Assembly: GCA_025964325.1 (NCBI GenBank)
Contig: JAOPZA010000112.1
Coordinates: forward strand, 1-64,000
DNA from: Conexibacter sp.
GTDB lineage: Bacteria; Actinomycetota; Thermoleophilia; Solirubrobacterales; Solirubrobacteraceae
Reading direction: 5' to 3'
Length of the DNA stretch: 64,000 bases
Of this stretch, positions 8,281 to 15,685 are shown one piece after another. The notes under the pieces are model-generated. The model made no database searches. It saw only the letters and a list, made by a program, of their open reading frames with translations, and was not told the DNA's origin. Each line of letters begins with the position of its first letter. Within the stretch, counting starts at the first letter, position 1. The position numbers and the translations under genes are program-made.

Positions 8281-8889
8281 TCACACCCCGTCGCGCACCG
8301 GCTGCGAGGGGACGTGGCCCGAAGGGCGGCTGACGCCGTCACGCTCCTTCGAAAGCAGCTCGATGAAGCGGGCCTCGTGCTGGACCTTGTCGTCGAGGAT
8401 CCGCGCGACCAGGGCGTACGTGCGGGTGTCGGTGCCGAAGGTGAGATCGGCGACGTCGCTCCACGCGTGGATGCCGGAGCGCTCGTGGCCGAGCAGGGCC
8501 TGGAGCACCGCCGCGGCCGTGGTGCCGGCGCCGTTCTGCTCGGAGAGCGGCCCGGCCCAGGCGACCTGCTCGCCGAGCGTGAAGTCCCCGACGTCGGTCG
8601 GGATCGCTCCGCCGAGCTCGTAGATGCGCGGCGCGATCAGCTCGAAGTGGGCGCGGTTGTTGAGGCGCGCCTCCTCGCACGCCGCCTGCTGCGTGTCGCT
8701 GCCGGTCAGCTGCGCGCGCAACCCGAGGTAGGCGAAGTACGCGACGAGCTCCGAGGCGGCGGCGCCGAGGAGCCGGTCGATCAGATCGGCGAGGTCGACG
8801 CCGCGGGCGACGATCCGCTCGACGCCGACTCGCTGCGTGAGATCGTCCGCCCGGACCCGAGCGACCGCTGGCTTCTGGAGGACCCGCAT
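8281..8889 (-). CDS. Ferritin-like (Dps-like) diiron protein
   Basis: A 202-residue four-helix-bundle protein of the ferritin-like superfamily, near Dps-like/bacterioferritin-type proteins. Candidate metal ligands are Glu47 (ASELVAYFAYL), Glu74 and His81 (EEARLNNRAHFELIAPRIYELGG), Glu136 (LLGHERSGIH) and Glu172 (VQHEARF). The ATG shares its A with the DUF1116-1 stop (TGATG), so the two are translationally coupled; GAAGGGAAG precedes it. It could store iron for the Rieske centres, protect against peroxide or act as a diiron oxidase; context does not decide. Confidence 0.75.
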   Translation of the reverse strand: MRVLQKPAVARVRADDLTQRVGVERIVARGVDLADLIDRLLGAAASELVAYFAYLGLRAQLTGSDTQQAACEEARLNNRAHFELIAPRIYELGGAIPTDVGDFTLGEQVAWAGPLSEQNGAGTTAAAVLQALLGHERSGIHAWSDVADLTFGTDTRTYALVARILDDKVQHEARFIELLSKERDGVSRPSGHVPSQPVRDGV

Positions 8890-10199
8890 CAGCGACTTCC
8901 CTTCAGTTGAAGTGACTCGTGGTGTCCGTATCGCGCCGTGTGAGCCTCGGCGGCGGCGGCGAAGCATGCGAGCGGCGTCCGCAGCACGCCAGCCCCGATC
9001 TGGCCTCCGCCTCTGCCGGCGACGCCGATGTCGAGCACCGGGGTGATGCCGGTCTCGACGACCCGATGGACGTCGATGCCGGTGGGGCAGCCGCGGAAGC
9101 CGAACAGCGGGATCCGGAAGTAGGGGTGCTCGCCGACGGTGATGTCGTACATCTCACGGTTCATCGCCGCCATCCGCTCGGGCGAGCCGCCCTGGTAGTC
9201 CTGCAATGTGAGCGCCGCCGCCTGCGCGAAGCCGCCGAGTCCCACCGTCTCCGCGAGGCAGCTCTCCCCTCCCATGAACTCGACGTCGTCGTCGGTGTGC
9301 CCGTCGAACAGCTTCGCGTCGACGCGCGGGATCGCGGCACGGAACCAGTCGCCGCCGAGGCCGCCGACGCGGATCGCGAAGTCGCCGCAGCTCAGGACCA
9401 TCGCCGTCACGACACTCGAGCCCTCGATCTCGCGCGCCGCGTCGGCGGTCGCCTTCGACGCCGCCATCGACAGCCGCAGGAAGAAGTAGTCGCTTGAGCT
9501 GAGATGCTCGAGCACGTCCCGCACGTCCCGAGGACGCCGCTCGTAGATCTCCAGCAGCCGCGGGAAGAGCTCGCGCGAGAACAGGACGGTGCCCGCCGTG
9601 TTGCGACTGTGCAGTTCGTCACCCATGTTCAGCGCCCGGCGCATGATCGGCTTGAGCTCGATCGGACCGCCGGCTCGGATCGCCTCCCCGAGGATCGGCC
9701 CGATCACGTCGCGGAGGTGATCGAGCGTGTCGGCGACGGTCTGGTTGTAGATGCCGTAGTTGAGCCGCTGCGGGTCGGGGCCCTCGAACAGGTTGCAGAA
9801 GGCATGCTCCCCGGTCGTCGCGTTCTCGACGACGAAGACGGGCATCGACGCCGTGTAGATGCCGGCGAGCGATCCGACGCACGCGTGGTCCTGGCAGACG
9901 CCGATCGAGATCGTGCCGGCCCGGACCTCGCGGTCGACGCCCTCGGGGTCGACCGCGAGTCCCTCGTACAGCGCGCCGCCGACGATCGCGTCTCTCTGTC
10001 CGCCGACGTACTCGTCCCACGTGCGCGGCGCGCCTGAGGTCAGGACCGTCGCAGGCGTCATGCCCGGCACGACCTCGATCGCCGGACGGACGTCGAGCAG
10101 CAGCGGCTCCGCGGCGCAGATGCGCTCGAACGCGGCGGCGTTGGCCTGGTTGGTCACGTTGCTCACCGTCGGCCTAGAAGAAGTTGAGGTAGCGGTCAC
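8889..10199 (-). CDS. DUF1116 protein 1 (AllG/YlbE-like)
   Basis: A 436-residue DUF1116-family protein. In E. coli the family member YlbE/AllG is a subunit of oxamate carbamoyltransferase together with AllF (FdrA) and AllH; neither partner is seen here. Landmarks are YVGGQRDAIVGGALYEG, RLNYGIYNQ, GDELHSRN, LGGFAQAAALTLQDYQGGSPERM and GRGGGQIGAG. The end of the preceding ligase overlaps its open frame; a GTG at 10166, 8 nt after the ligase stop, is an equally possible start and matches the N-terminus of copy 2 better. This is one of three DUF1116 genes in the window, each beside a glutamine-synthetase-like gene. Confidence 0.8.
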   Translation of the reverse strand: MTATSTSSRPTVSNVTNQANAAAFERICAAEPLLLDVRPAIEVVPGMTPATVLTSGAPRTWDEYVGGQRDAIVGGALYEGLAVDPEGVDREVRAGTISIGVCQDHACVGSLAGIYTASMPVFVVENATTGEHAFCNLFEGPDPQRLNYGIYNQTVADTLDHLRDVIGPILGEAIRAGGPIELKPIMRRALNMGDELHSRNTAGTVLFSRELFPRLLEIYERRPRDVRDVLEHLSSSDYFFLRLSMAASKATADAAREIEGSSVVTAMVLSCGDFAIRVGGLGGDWFRAAIPRVDAKLFDGHTDDDVEFMGGESCLAETVGLGGFAQAAALTLQDYQGGSPERMAAMNREMYDITVGEHPYFRIPLFGFRGCPTGIDVHRVVETGITPVLDIGVAGRGGGQIGAGVLRTPLACFAAAAEAHTARYGHHESLQLKGSR

Positions 10200-11601
10200 G
10201 GTCCCAATCCGACACGTGGCGCGTGTAGTCCGCCCACTCCGCCAGCTTGAGCTTGAGGAACGCGGCCTTCAGCTCGCGACCGAGGACCTGCTCGGAGAGC
10301 GGGTCGGCGTCGAACTGCGCGACGGCGTCGCCGAGCGTCTGGGGCAGCATCGCGATGTCGCTCGCGAGCCGCTCCTCGTCCGACATCTCGTAGAGGTTCT
10401 GGAGCGTCGGCTCGCCGGGATCGAGGCGGTTCTCGATGCCGTCGAGGGCGGCGCCGAGCGTCATCGCCAAGGCGAGGTAGATGTTGCAGCTGGGGTCCGT
10501 CGCGCGGTTCTCGATGCAGTTGCGTCCCTGCGGCAGCCGCAGCATCGCGGAGCGGTTGTTCGGGCCGTATGCCATCGCGACCGGCGCCCAGCTCATGTCG
10601 GCGCTCAGTCCGGCGATGCCGGGGAGGCTCCCGACGAAGCCGCGATAGGAGTTGACCGTCGGGCAGGCGGTCGCCGTGATCGCGGGCGCGTGCTTCAACT
10701 GGCCGGCGATGAACTGATACGCCAGCTCCGAGAGGCCGTACCCGCGCGGATCGTCCTCTGAGCGCATCAGGTTCCTCCCGTCCGCGTCGACCAGGCTCAT
10801 GTTGAAGTGCAGCCCCGAGCGGAAGGAGTCGTCGAACGGCTTCGGCATCATCGTCACGAACGCGTCCTCGGCGCGGGCCGCGTGCTTGAGAATCTCCTTC
10901 AGCAGGATCCAGCGGTCGGCGGTCCCGAGCGCGTCCGTGTAGCCGAAGTCGAACTCGTACTGCGAGCGCCCGCCCTCCTGCACGAGCGCGTCGGCTCCCC
11001 AGCCGAGCTCCTGCAGCGCCTCCGTCACGCGGCCGAGGAACGGCATCGCCGTCAGCACGACGTCGACGTCGTAGGCCCAGGTGGGGCCGCGATCGATCTT
11101 GCTGTACGGCACGATCGCGCCCGACTCGTCCTCCCGGTAGACGTAGATCTCGGGCTCGACGCCGACGAGCATCTCGAGGCCGAGCGCGCGCGCCCGCGCG
11201 ATCTGGCGCTTCAGCGCGGAGCGCGCGCAGACGGGGTAGCTGACGCCTCCGTTCCAGTACATGTCGCCCGCGAACCACGCCAGCGTCCGATCCCACGGGC
11301 AGACCACGACGGAGTCCATGTCGGGTCGCACCGACTGGTCCGGATCGGCCGGGCCGTAGTCGCCCATGCCGTCGATCGCGTGCACGCCGTAGAGCGGCGC
11401 GATCCCGCGGATCATCTTGTCGAAGTTGTCGATCGGCGTGACCTTCGCCTTCGAGCGACCGTGCGTGTCGACCCACGTCGACAGGCAGTACTTGACGCCC
11501 TGCTCGACGAGCCGCTGGCGGAGCGCCTGCGCCTCCTGCTCAAACTCCTCCGACCACCCGCTCTTGACCGGCGAGTAGCTCGACAGTACGACTTCAGTCA
11601 T
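10174..11601 (-). CDS. Glutamine-synthetase-like gamma-glutamyl ligase 1
   Basis: A 475-residue GS-fold ligase close to the type III/GlnT group, which includes gamma-glutamylmethylamide synthetase. The beta-grasp part has TWVDTHGRSKAK (42-53). The catalytic part keeps Glu149 and Glu151 (GVEPEIYV), Glu209 and Glu216 (QEGGRSQYEF, with the 7-residue spacing of GlnT types), His265 (SGLHFNMSL), CPTVNSYRG, NNRSAMLRLP and NCIENRATD. So it should make a gamma-glutamyl adduct of an amine using ATP; the amine is unknown. The start at 11601 is preceded by GAAAGAGA. It is followed directly by DUF1116-1. Confidence 0.85.
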   Translation of the reverse strand: MTEVVLSSYSPVKSGWSEEFEQEAQALRQRLVEQGVKYCLSTWVDTHGRSKAKVTPIDNFDKMIRGIAPLYGVHAIDGMGDYGPADPDQSVRPDMDSVVVCPWDRTLAWFAGDMYWNGGVSYPVCARSALKRQIARARALGLEMLVGVEPEIYVYREDESGAIVPYSKIDRGPTWAYDVDVVLTAMPFLGRVTEALQELGWGADALVQEGGRSQYEFDFGYTDALGTADRWILLKEILKHAARAEDAFVTMMPKPFDDSFRSGLHFNMSLVDADGRNLMRSEDDPRGYGLSELAYQFIAGQLKHAPAITATACPTVNSYRGFVGSLPGIAGLSADMSWAPVAMAYGPNNRSAMLRLPQGRNCIENRATDPSCNIYLALAMTLGAALDGIENRLDPGEPTLQNLYEMSDEERLASDIAMLPQTLGDAVAQFDADPLSEQVLGRELKAAFLKLKLAEWADYTRHVSDWDRDRYLNFF

Positions 11602-11685
11602 GCGGTTCTCTTTCGTCTCGACGACGACGGCGGGAGCGGCAGCCCACGCCGAGCTCATGGCGTCCTGGTGCGTCTGTGCAGCGAC

Positions 11686-12855
11686 CTACGTGATGCGCAG
11701 GAACCGCTCCGCGTTCTCGGAGAGGACCTTGCGTTCAACGGCGGCGGACGTCGTGCTCCACGAGAGCACGCCGCCGCGGGCGTCGGGGAAGTTGGTGTTC
11801 CCATAGGGGAAGTGAGACTGGTAGACGAGCGCGTCCTCACCCAGCAGCGTCATCACGCTCGCCGCGATCGCCTCGCCCTCGTACGGCTCGAGCCCGACGT
11901 AGATGCGTCCGTCGCGCGCATAGTCGAGCGGGTCGCACTTCAGCTCAGCGGCACGTCCCGGGAACTGGTGCGCCTGCCCGCGCAGCTGACACAGCCACGA
12001 CGGCAGCCACCCCGATCCGGCCCCGCCGAAGCCGACGCGCAGCGTCGGATACCGATCGAACAGGCCGCCGAAGACGAGCGACGCCAGCGCTCGCTGCGCA
12101 CTCCACTGGTGCGCGGCGGCCCGTGCCATCAGCGGGTTGCTCCACAGATCCCGGTGGCCGGGGAACGACGGCCACCCCTCGATGAACGCGTGGTGGAAGA
12201 GGGGCAGGCCGGCGTCCGTCATCTCGTTCCAGATCGGCTCGAGAGCGGGGGCGTCGAGCGGCATGCCCGCGGGCAGGCAGATCGCGAGCGCGGCGACGCA
12301 CGGCTCGATCGCGAGCAGTCGGATGTTCTCGGCCGACCAGGCGGGATCTCCGCCGTGCACGAGCAGCACCGCCTTGAGCCGACTGGCGTCCGCCTCGCAG
12401 TACGTCACGATGTAGCGGTTGTACGCCTCGATCAAGCCGACCGAGAGATCGCGCCCGACCTCCGTGCTCAGCCACGGAACCGGACCGGGACCGATCAGCT
12501 GCAGATCGATGCCGGCGCGGTCGAGCTGACGCAGCCGGCCGGTTGCGTTGTCGTGGAGGATCCCCTCCTCGACCGGCTGCTCGGGGGCCGTCTCCGCATC
12601 CTCGCCCCATGCGTCGCTCGCCGTCGCTACGCCGCCGTTCTCCTGCCGAGCGCGCAGTCCATGTCTCGCCGTCTCGAGCCGCAGCGAGGGATGGCCCCAG
12701 TCGCCGCGGTCCGCCCGCGGACGCTCGGTCAGGCGCAGGAAGGGCCGCAGCTCGTCCCAGCGTCCGCGGAAGTCGCCGCGGCCCTGCTCGTAGAGCAGCT
12801 CCATCGCCGGACGGACGTAGGAGTCGGTGTCGACGATGCGCAACGACGCGCTCAT
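11686..12855 (-). CDS. Amidohydrolase-2-fold protein 1, metal site altered
   Basis: A 389-residue protein of the amidohydrolase_2 (ACMSD/4-oxalomesaconate-hydratase-like) TIM-barrel family. The usual N-terminal metal motif (D-x-D-x-H) is IVDTDSYVRP, with Tyr where the His belongs. The usual C-terminal SD(Y/W)PH is YQSHFPYGN. GLPLFHHAF keeps a His in the middle of the barrel. So it is probably a non-classical or inactive member. The ATG overlaps the Rieske 1 stop as ATGA. The paralogue at 52080-53093 has comparable changes and also follows a Rieske gene, which argues for a conserved role rather than decay. Confidence 0.8.
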   Translation of the reverse strand: MSASLRIVDTDSYVRPAMELLYEQGRGDFRGRWDELRPFLRLTERPRADRGDWGHPSLRLETARHGLRARQENGGVATASDAWGEDAETAPEQPVEEGILHDNATGRLRQLDRAGIDLQLIGPGPVPWLSTEVGRDLSVGLIEAYNRYIVTYCEADASRLKAVLLVHGGDPAWSAENIRLLAIEPCVAALAICLPAGMPLDAPALEPIWNEMTDAGLPLFHHAFIEGWPSFPGHRDLWSNPLMARAAAHQWSAQRALASLVFGGLFDRYPTLRVGFGGAGSGWLPSWLCQLRGQAHQFPGRAAELKCDPLDYARDGRIYVGLEPYEGEAIAASVMTLLGEDALVYQSHFPYGNTNFPDARGGVLSWSTTSAAVERKVLSENAERFLRIT

Positions 12856-14132
12856 TCTGAGCTCGAAGCGCCGTTGGGAGCGAGCTTCGCGTCGCCGTTC
12901 GCCTTCCCGTGCCCGTTGATCTCGCCGTAGCCGAGCGCGGGCGCGTAGACCCGGTCGATCAGCCACTCGTGGAACATCCAGGCGCCGAGCTCGTGCTCGC
13001 AGAAGCGGCCGGCGCCGCCGACGCGCGTGCGCAGCCCCTTGTGCTGGGTCTCGGCGATCCCGTTGTCCTCGGAGATGAACCCCTCGCTGTTGCGGGCGTA
13101 CATCTCGACCTTCGGGACGACGTCCGGGTCGCCGTCGAAGTACCGCTCGGCGATCTCCTTGTCGACCATCAGGCCCATCACGAACCGCGTCTTCTCGGCG
13201 GAGTCCGGAAAGAAGGCGAACCAGACGGTGGCGTCGAGCGAGTTCAAGGCGCCGAACAACGGGAAGGCAAGCCAGATCGGCATCCCCTGGTACTCGATCG
13301 GCACCTTCGTGAGCAGATCGGGGTTGTAGGGGAACTCCGGCTCGCCGGTGTCACCGATGCAGATGCCGGGGAACTGGCCGACGCCCACCTGCCACGGCTG
13401 ATCGGTGAGTCCCTCGAAGAACGTCCATCCCTTCATCGGCGTGAACACCTGGAACGTCTCACCGTGAACCCACGGGAGGTGATACTCCTCGTGGTAGTTC
13501 TCGAGATACGCCTTCCAGTTGCAGTTGATCTCGAACTCCCACTGGTGGGTCGTCACCTGCCCACCCATCCCGTACAGGCTCATCCCCCACTTCTCCATGT
13601 CGCTCACCTGCGGAGCGAAGGGCTGAGCGTCCTTGTCGAAGTTGACGAGGATGAAGCCCTGCCAGAGCTCCACGCCGAGCGAGTGCAGCGGGAAGTCCTC
13701 CTTCTTGAAGTCGACCGTCTGGCGGAACTCCGGCGCTGCCCGCAGCTTTCCGTCCAGGCCATACATCCAGCCGTGATACGGGCACCGGAAGGACTTCGTG
13801 TTGCCGCATCCCTCGACCAGTTGGCTCCCGCGGTGGCGGCAGTAGTTGACGTGCGCGCGGATCTCTCCGTCGCCGTCGCGCACCACGATCACCGACTCGC
13901 CGGCGATCTCGCGCGTGAGGAAGTCGCCGGAGTTCGGGACGTTCTCCAACCGCCCGACGCAGAGCCACTCTCTCATGAAGACCTCCTTCACCTCGAGCTC
14001 GAAGATCTCGGGCGAGGTGAAGAAGTGCGGCGGGAAGTTGAGCGCCTCCAAGGTCGGCTTCCTGAACTCTCGGAGGTCGTCTTCGGTTACGAGCTTCCGA
14101 AGTACGTCTGCGTCAGCGACGAGATCAGCCAT
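12852..14132 (-). CDS. Rieske non-haem iron oxygenase 1, alpha-type
   Basis: A 426-residue Rieske oxygenase catalytic subunit. The [2Fe-2S] ligands are Cys98, His100, Cys117 and His120 (NYCRHRGS...CPYHGWMYG). The mononuclear iron site is ENYHEEYHLPWVH with His218 and His223; the residue that bridges the two centres is Glu215 rather than the common Asp, as in carnitine monooxygenase CntA. No beta subunit gene is present in the window. The start is preceded by AAAAGGAC. It heads the eight-gene module A operon; electrons could come from the reductase at 22168-23289 and the ferredoxin at 49678-49938. Confidence 0.9.
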   Translation of the reverse strand: MADLVADADVLRKLVTEDDLREFRKPTLEALNFPPHFFTSPEIFELEVKEVFMREWLCVGRLENVPNSGDFLTREIAGESVIVVRDGDGEIRAHVNYCRHRGSQLVEGCGNTKSFRCPYHGWMYGLDGKLRAAPEFRQTVDFKKEDFPLHSLGVELWQGFILVNFDKDAQPFAPQVSDMEKWGMSLYGMGGQVTTHQWEFEINCNWKAYLENYHEEYHLPWVHGETFQVFTPMKGWTFFEGLTDQPWQVGVGQFPGICIGDTGEPEFPYNPDLLTKVPIEYQGMPIWLAFPLFGALNSLDATVWFAFFPDSAEKTRFVMGLMVDKEIAERYFDGDPDVVPKVEMYARNSEGFISEDNGIAETQHKGLRTRVGGAGRFCEHELGAWMFHEWLIDRVYAPALGYGEINGHGKANGDAKLAPNGASSSE

Positions 14133-14171
14133 GAGCAGCGTCCTTTTCTCTTGAACGAGCGGGACAAGGGC

Positions 14172-14187
14172 GCCTGCACGAGCAGGC
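14172..14187. other. Hairpin GCCTGC-ACGA-GCAGGC in the Rieske 1 leader
   Basis: A perfect 6-4-6 inverted repeat in the roughly 170-nt untranslated leader of the module A operon. No riboswitch fold was recognised. It may be a leader stem or a protein site. Confidence 0.35.
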
Positions 14188-14305
14188 ACAACCGGATTCC
14201 GATAGCCGGCGGCGGCCTCCTTGGGACGCGAGCCGACCGAGACGTGTCGTCGTCGTAGCGCCGGGACACAGTCATCTCTCCAGAAAGGTGCACCGTGCCT
14301 TGGTG

Positions 14306-14340
14306 CGTCAACCTTATAGAGCGTGCACGCAGGATGTCAA
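14306..14340 (-). promoter_or_regulatory. Promoter of the module A operon
   Basis: On the minus strand TTGACA (14340-14335) and TATAAG (14318-14313) are 16 nt apart. Over 35 nt around these boxes about 25 bases match the promoter of ABC importer 1 without gaps. The rest of the 315-nt gap between the divergent genes holds short dyads but no gene that I can support. Confidence 0.65.
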
Positions 14341-14367
14341 GGCAAATCCTTGCAGAACGCCGAACAT

Positions 14368-14379
14368 GGTTAGTACACT
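14368..14379 (+). promoter_or_regulatory. Operator-like GGTTAGTACACT upstream of AOC-like 1
   Basis: Eleven of 12 bases match GGTTAGTGCACT, the minus-strand sequence directly downstream of the ABC importer 1 -10 box. It lies about 70 nt before the AOC-like 1 start. The same regulator may bind both. Confidence 0.45.
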
Positions 14380-14447
14380 CACGCCGTCACACCGGTTGCC
14401 ACAGCCGAGTCGCTGGCTCGGCGTCCACGAGAGAGGTTGGTGATGTC

Positions 14448-14906
14448 GTGCGCGTACGAGTCTCAGGAGGTGGAACGGCGAACTGGTCGACGCCGATCCG
14501 CGTTGACGAGAACACCTGGAAGGCCAACTACGAGACCTTCCTGCTGCACCGGTACACCTTCGACGACGGGCGTCACATCCACGTGCGGACCCGCTACGCC
14601 GGCATCGACGACATCTCGGCGGACGGCACGGTCTACGCCGGCATCGGGAACTTCGAGGGCATGGACGACGACGGCGACTGGAACCACGGTCGCATCGACT
14701 GGATCATCCGCGACGACTACCAGGCCGCGGTCTTCAACTTCCTCTACGGGACCGGCAAGTGGGAGGGCGCCAGCGGCGCGATCGAGGCGCCCGTCTGGGC
14801 GGAGCCCGAGAAGCACCGCCAGGTGATGCCGCCGCAGGGCCCGATCCGGTTCTGGGGCTACATCGAGGGCGAGGGCGAGCTGACGCTGCCGAAGTTCGAC
14901 TCCTGA
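14448..14906 (+). CDS. AOC-like beta-barrel protein 1
   Basis: A 152-residue protein of a family with five members in this window. The predicted fold is all-beta, resembling allene-oxide-cyclase/DUF3224-type barrels because of the late GTGKWEGASG motif (101-110). Family landmarks are GGGTANW near the start, RYxF(D)DGRxxHV, RYAGIDDISADG and a C-terminal W/F-G-x-I-E-G-E-G-E-L. No catalytic residues can be named. I chose the GTG at 14448 because it aligns with the ATG of AOC-like 2; GAGAGG lies 11 nt upstream. It is divergent from the Rieske 1 operon. Possible roles are a cyclase, an isomerase or a binding protein. Confidence 0.7.
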   Translation: MRVRVSGGGTANWSTPIRVDENTWKANYETFLLHRYTFDDGRHIHVRTRYAGIDDISADGTVYAGIGNFEGMDDDGDWNHGRIDWIIRDDYQAAVFNFLYGTGKWEGASGAIEAPVWAEPEKHRQVMPPQGPIRFWGYIEGEGELTLPKFDS

Positions 14907-14918
14907 TCCAGCGAACAC

Positions 14919-14955
14919 CTCGTCGGGAACCGGTCACGCGCCGGCTCCCGACGAG
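14919..14955. terminator. Strong hairpin after AOC-like 1
   Basis: CTCGTCGGGA (14919-14928) and CCGG pair with CCGG and TCCCGACGAG (14946-14955), with one mismatch and a 7-nt loop. It begins 12 nt after the AOC-like 1 stop and ends 20 nt before the amidotransferase start. There is no U-tract, as is usual at high GC. It should separate or attenuate transcription between the two genes. Confidence 0.65.
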
Positions 14956-14975
14956 CGGCCGGCCCTACTGAAGCA

Positions 14976-15656
14976 ATGCAGATCCTCGTCCTCCAACACG
15001 AGCGCAGCACGCCCGCCGGCCTCTTCGACGACTGGGCGCGCGACCGCGGACACACGCTCGCGCGGCTCGAGGTCCCCGAGCTCGGCGCCTGGCCGGATCC
15101 CCGCGGCGCGGATGCGGTGCTGACGCTCGGATCGGACTGCTCGGTGCACGCGTCGCACGAGGGCTGGATCGCCGAGGAGATCGCCTTCCTGAGGGAGGCG
15201 CACGACGCCGACGTCCCGATCCTCGGGATCTGCTTCGGCGGGCAGGCGCTGTCGAAGGCGCTCGGCGGCGAGGTCAGCCGCGCGCCCCGGGTCGAGCTGG
15301 GCTGGCAGGCGATGCCGACCGTCGATGCCGCGCTGATCCCACCGGGCCCGTGGTTCCGCTGGCACGAGGACGTCTTCACCGTGCCGCCCGCGGCACGCGA
15401 GCTCGTCCGCGTGGGCGACATGCCGCTCGCGTTCGCGGCGCGCCGGAGCGTCGGGCTGCAGTTCCACCCGGAGGTCGGGGCTGAGCTGGTGGCGGAGTGG
15501 ATCGAGGGCGGCCGTCGACAGCTCGCCGAGCTGGCGATCGACCCGGACGCGCTCGGTGAGCAGATGGCGCGCGCGGCGCGCGGCGCGCGGGAGCGTGCCT
15601 ACGACCTGTTCGACCGCGTCGCGCACCACTGGTCCCGGGCGACGCCCGACACGTAG
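14976..15656 (+). CDS. Class I glutamine amidotransferase-like hydrolase
   Basis: A 226-residue class I GATase domain protein without a synthetase partner domain. The triad is visible: Cys86 in GICFGG, His164 and Glu166 in LQFHPEV. Stand-alone proteins of this kind include gamma-glutamyl-amide hydrolases: PuuD for putrescine, and AtdA2-type proteins in aniline degradation, where they act beside a GS-like ligase. With three such ligases here, cleaving or transferring gamma-glutamyl adducts is a reasonable role, though not proven. The ribosome-binding site is weak. It converges on the oxidoreductase gene at 15686. Confidence 0.8.
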   Translation: MQILVLQHERSTPAGLFDDWARDRGHTLARLEVPELGAWPDPRGADAVLTLGSDCSVHASHEGWIAEEIAFLREAHDADVPILGICFGGQALSKALGGEVSRAPRVELGWQAMPTVDAALIPPGPWFRWHEDVFTVPPAARELVRVGDMPLAFAARRSVGLQFHPEVGAELVAEWIEGGRRQLAELAIDPDALGEQMARAARGARERAYDLFDRVAHHWSRATPDT

Positions 15657-15685
15657 CCGCCGCCGCGCTCGCCGACCGGGACCGG

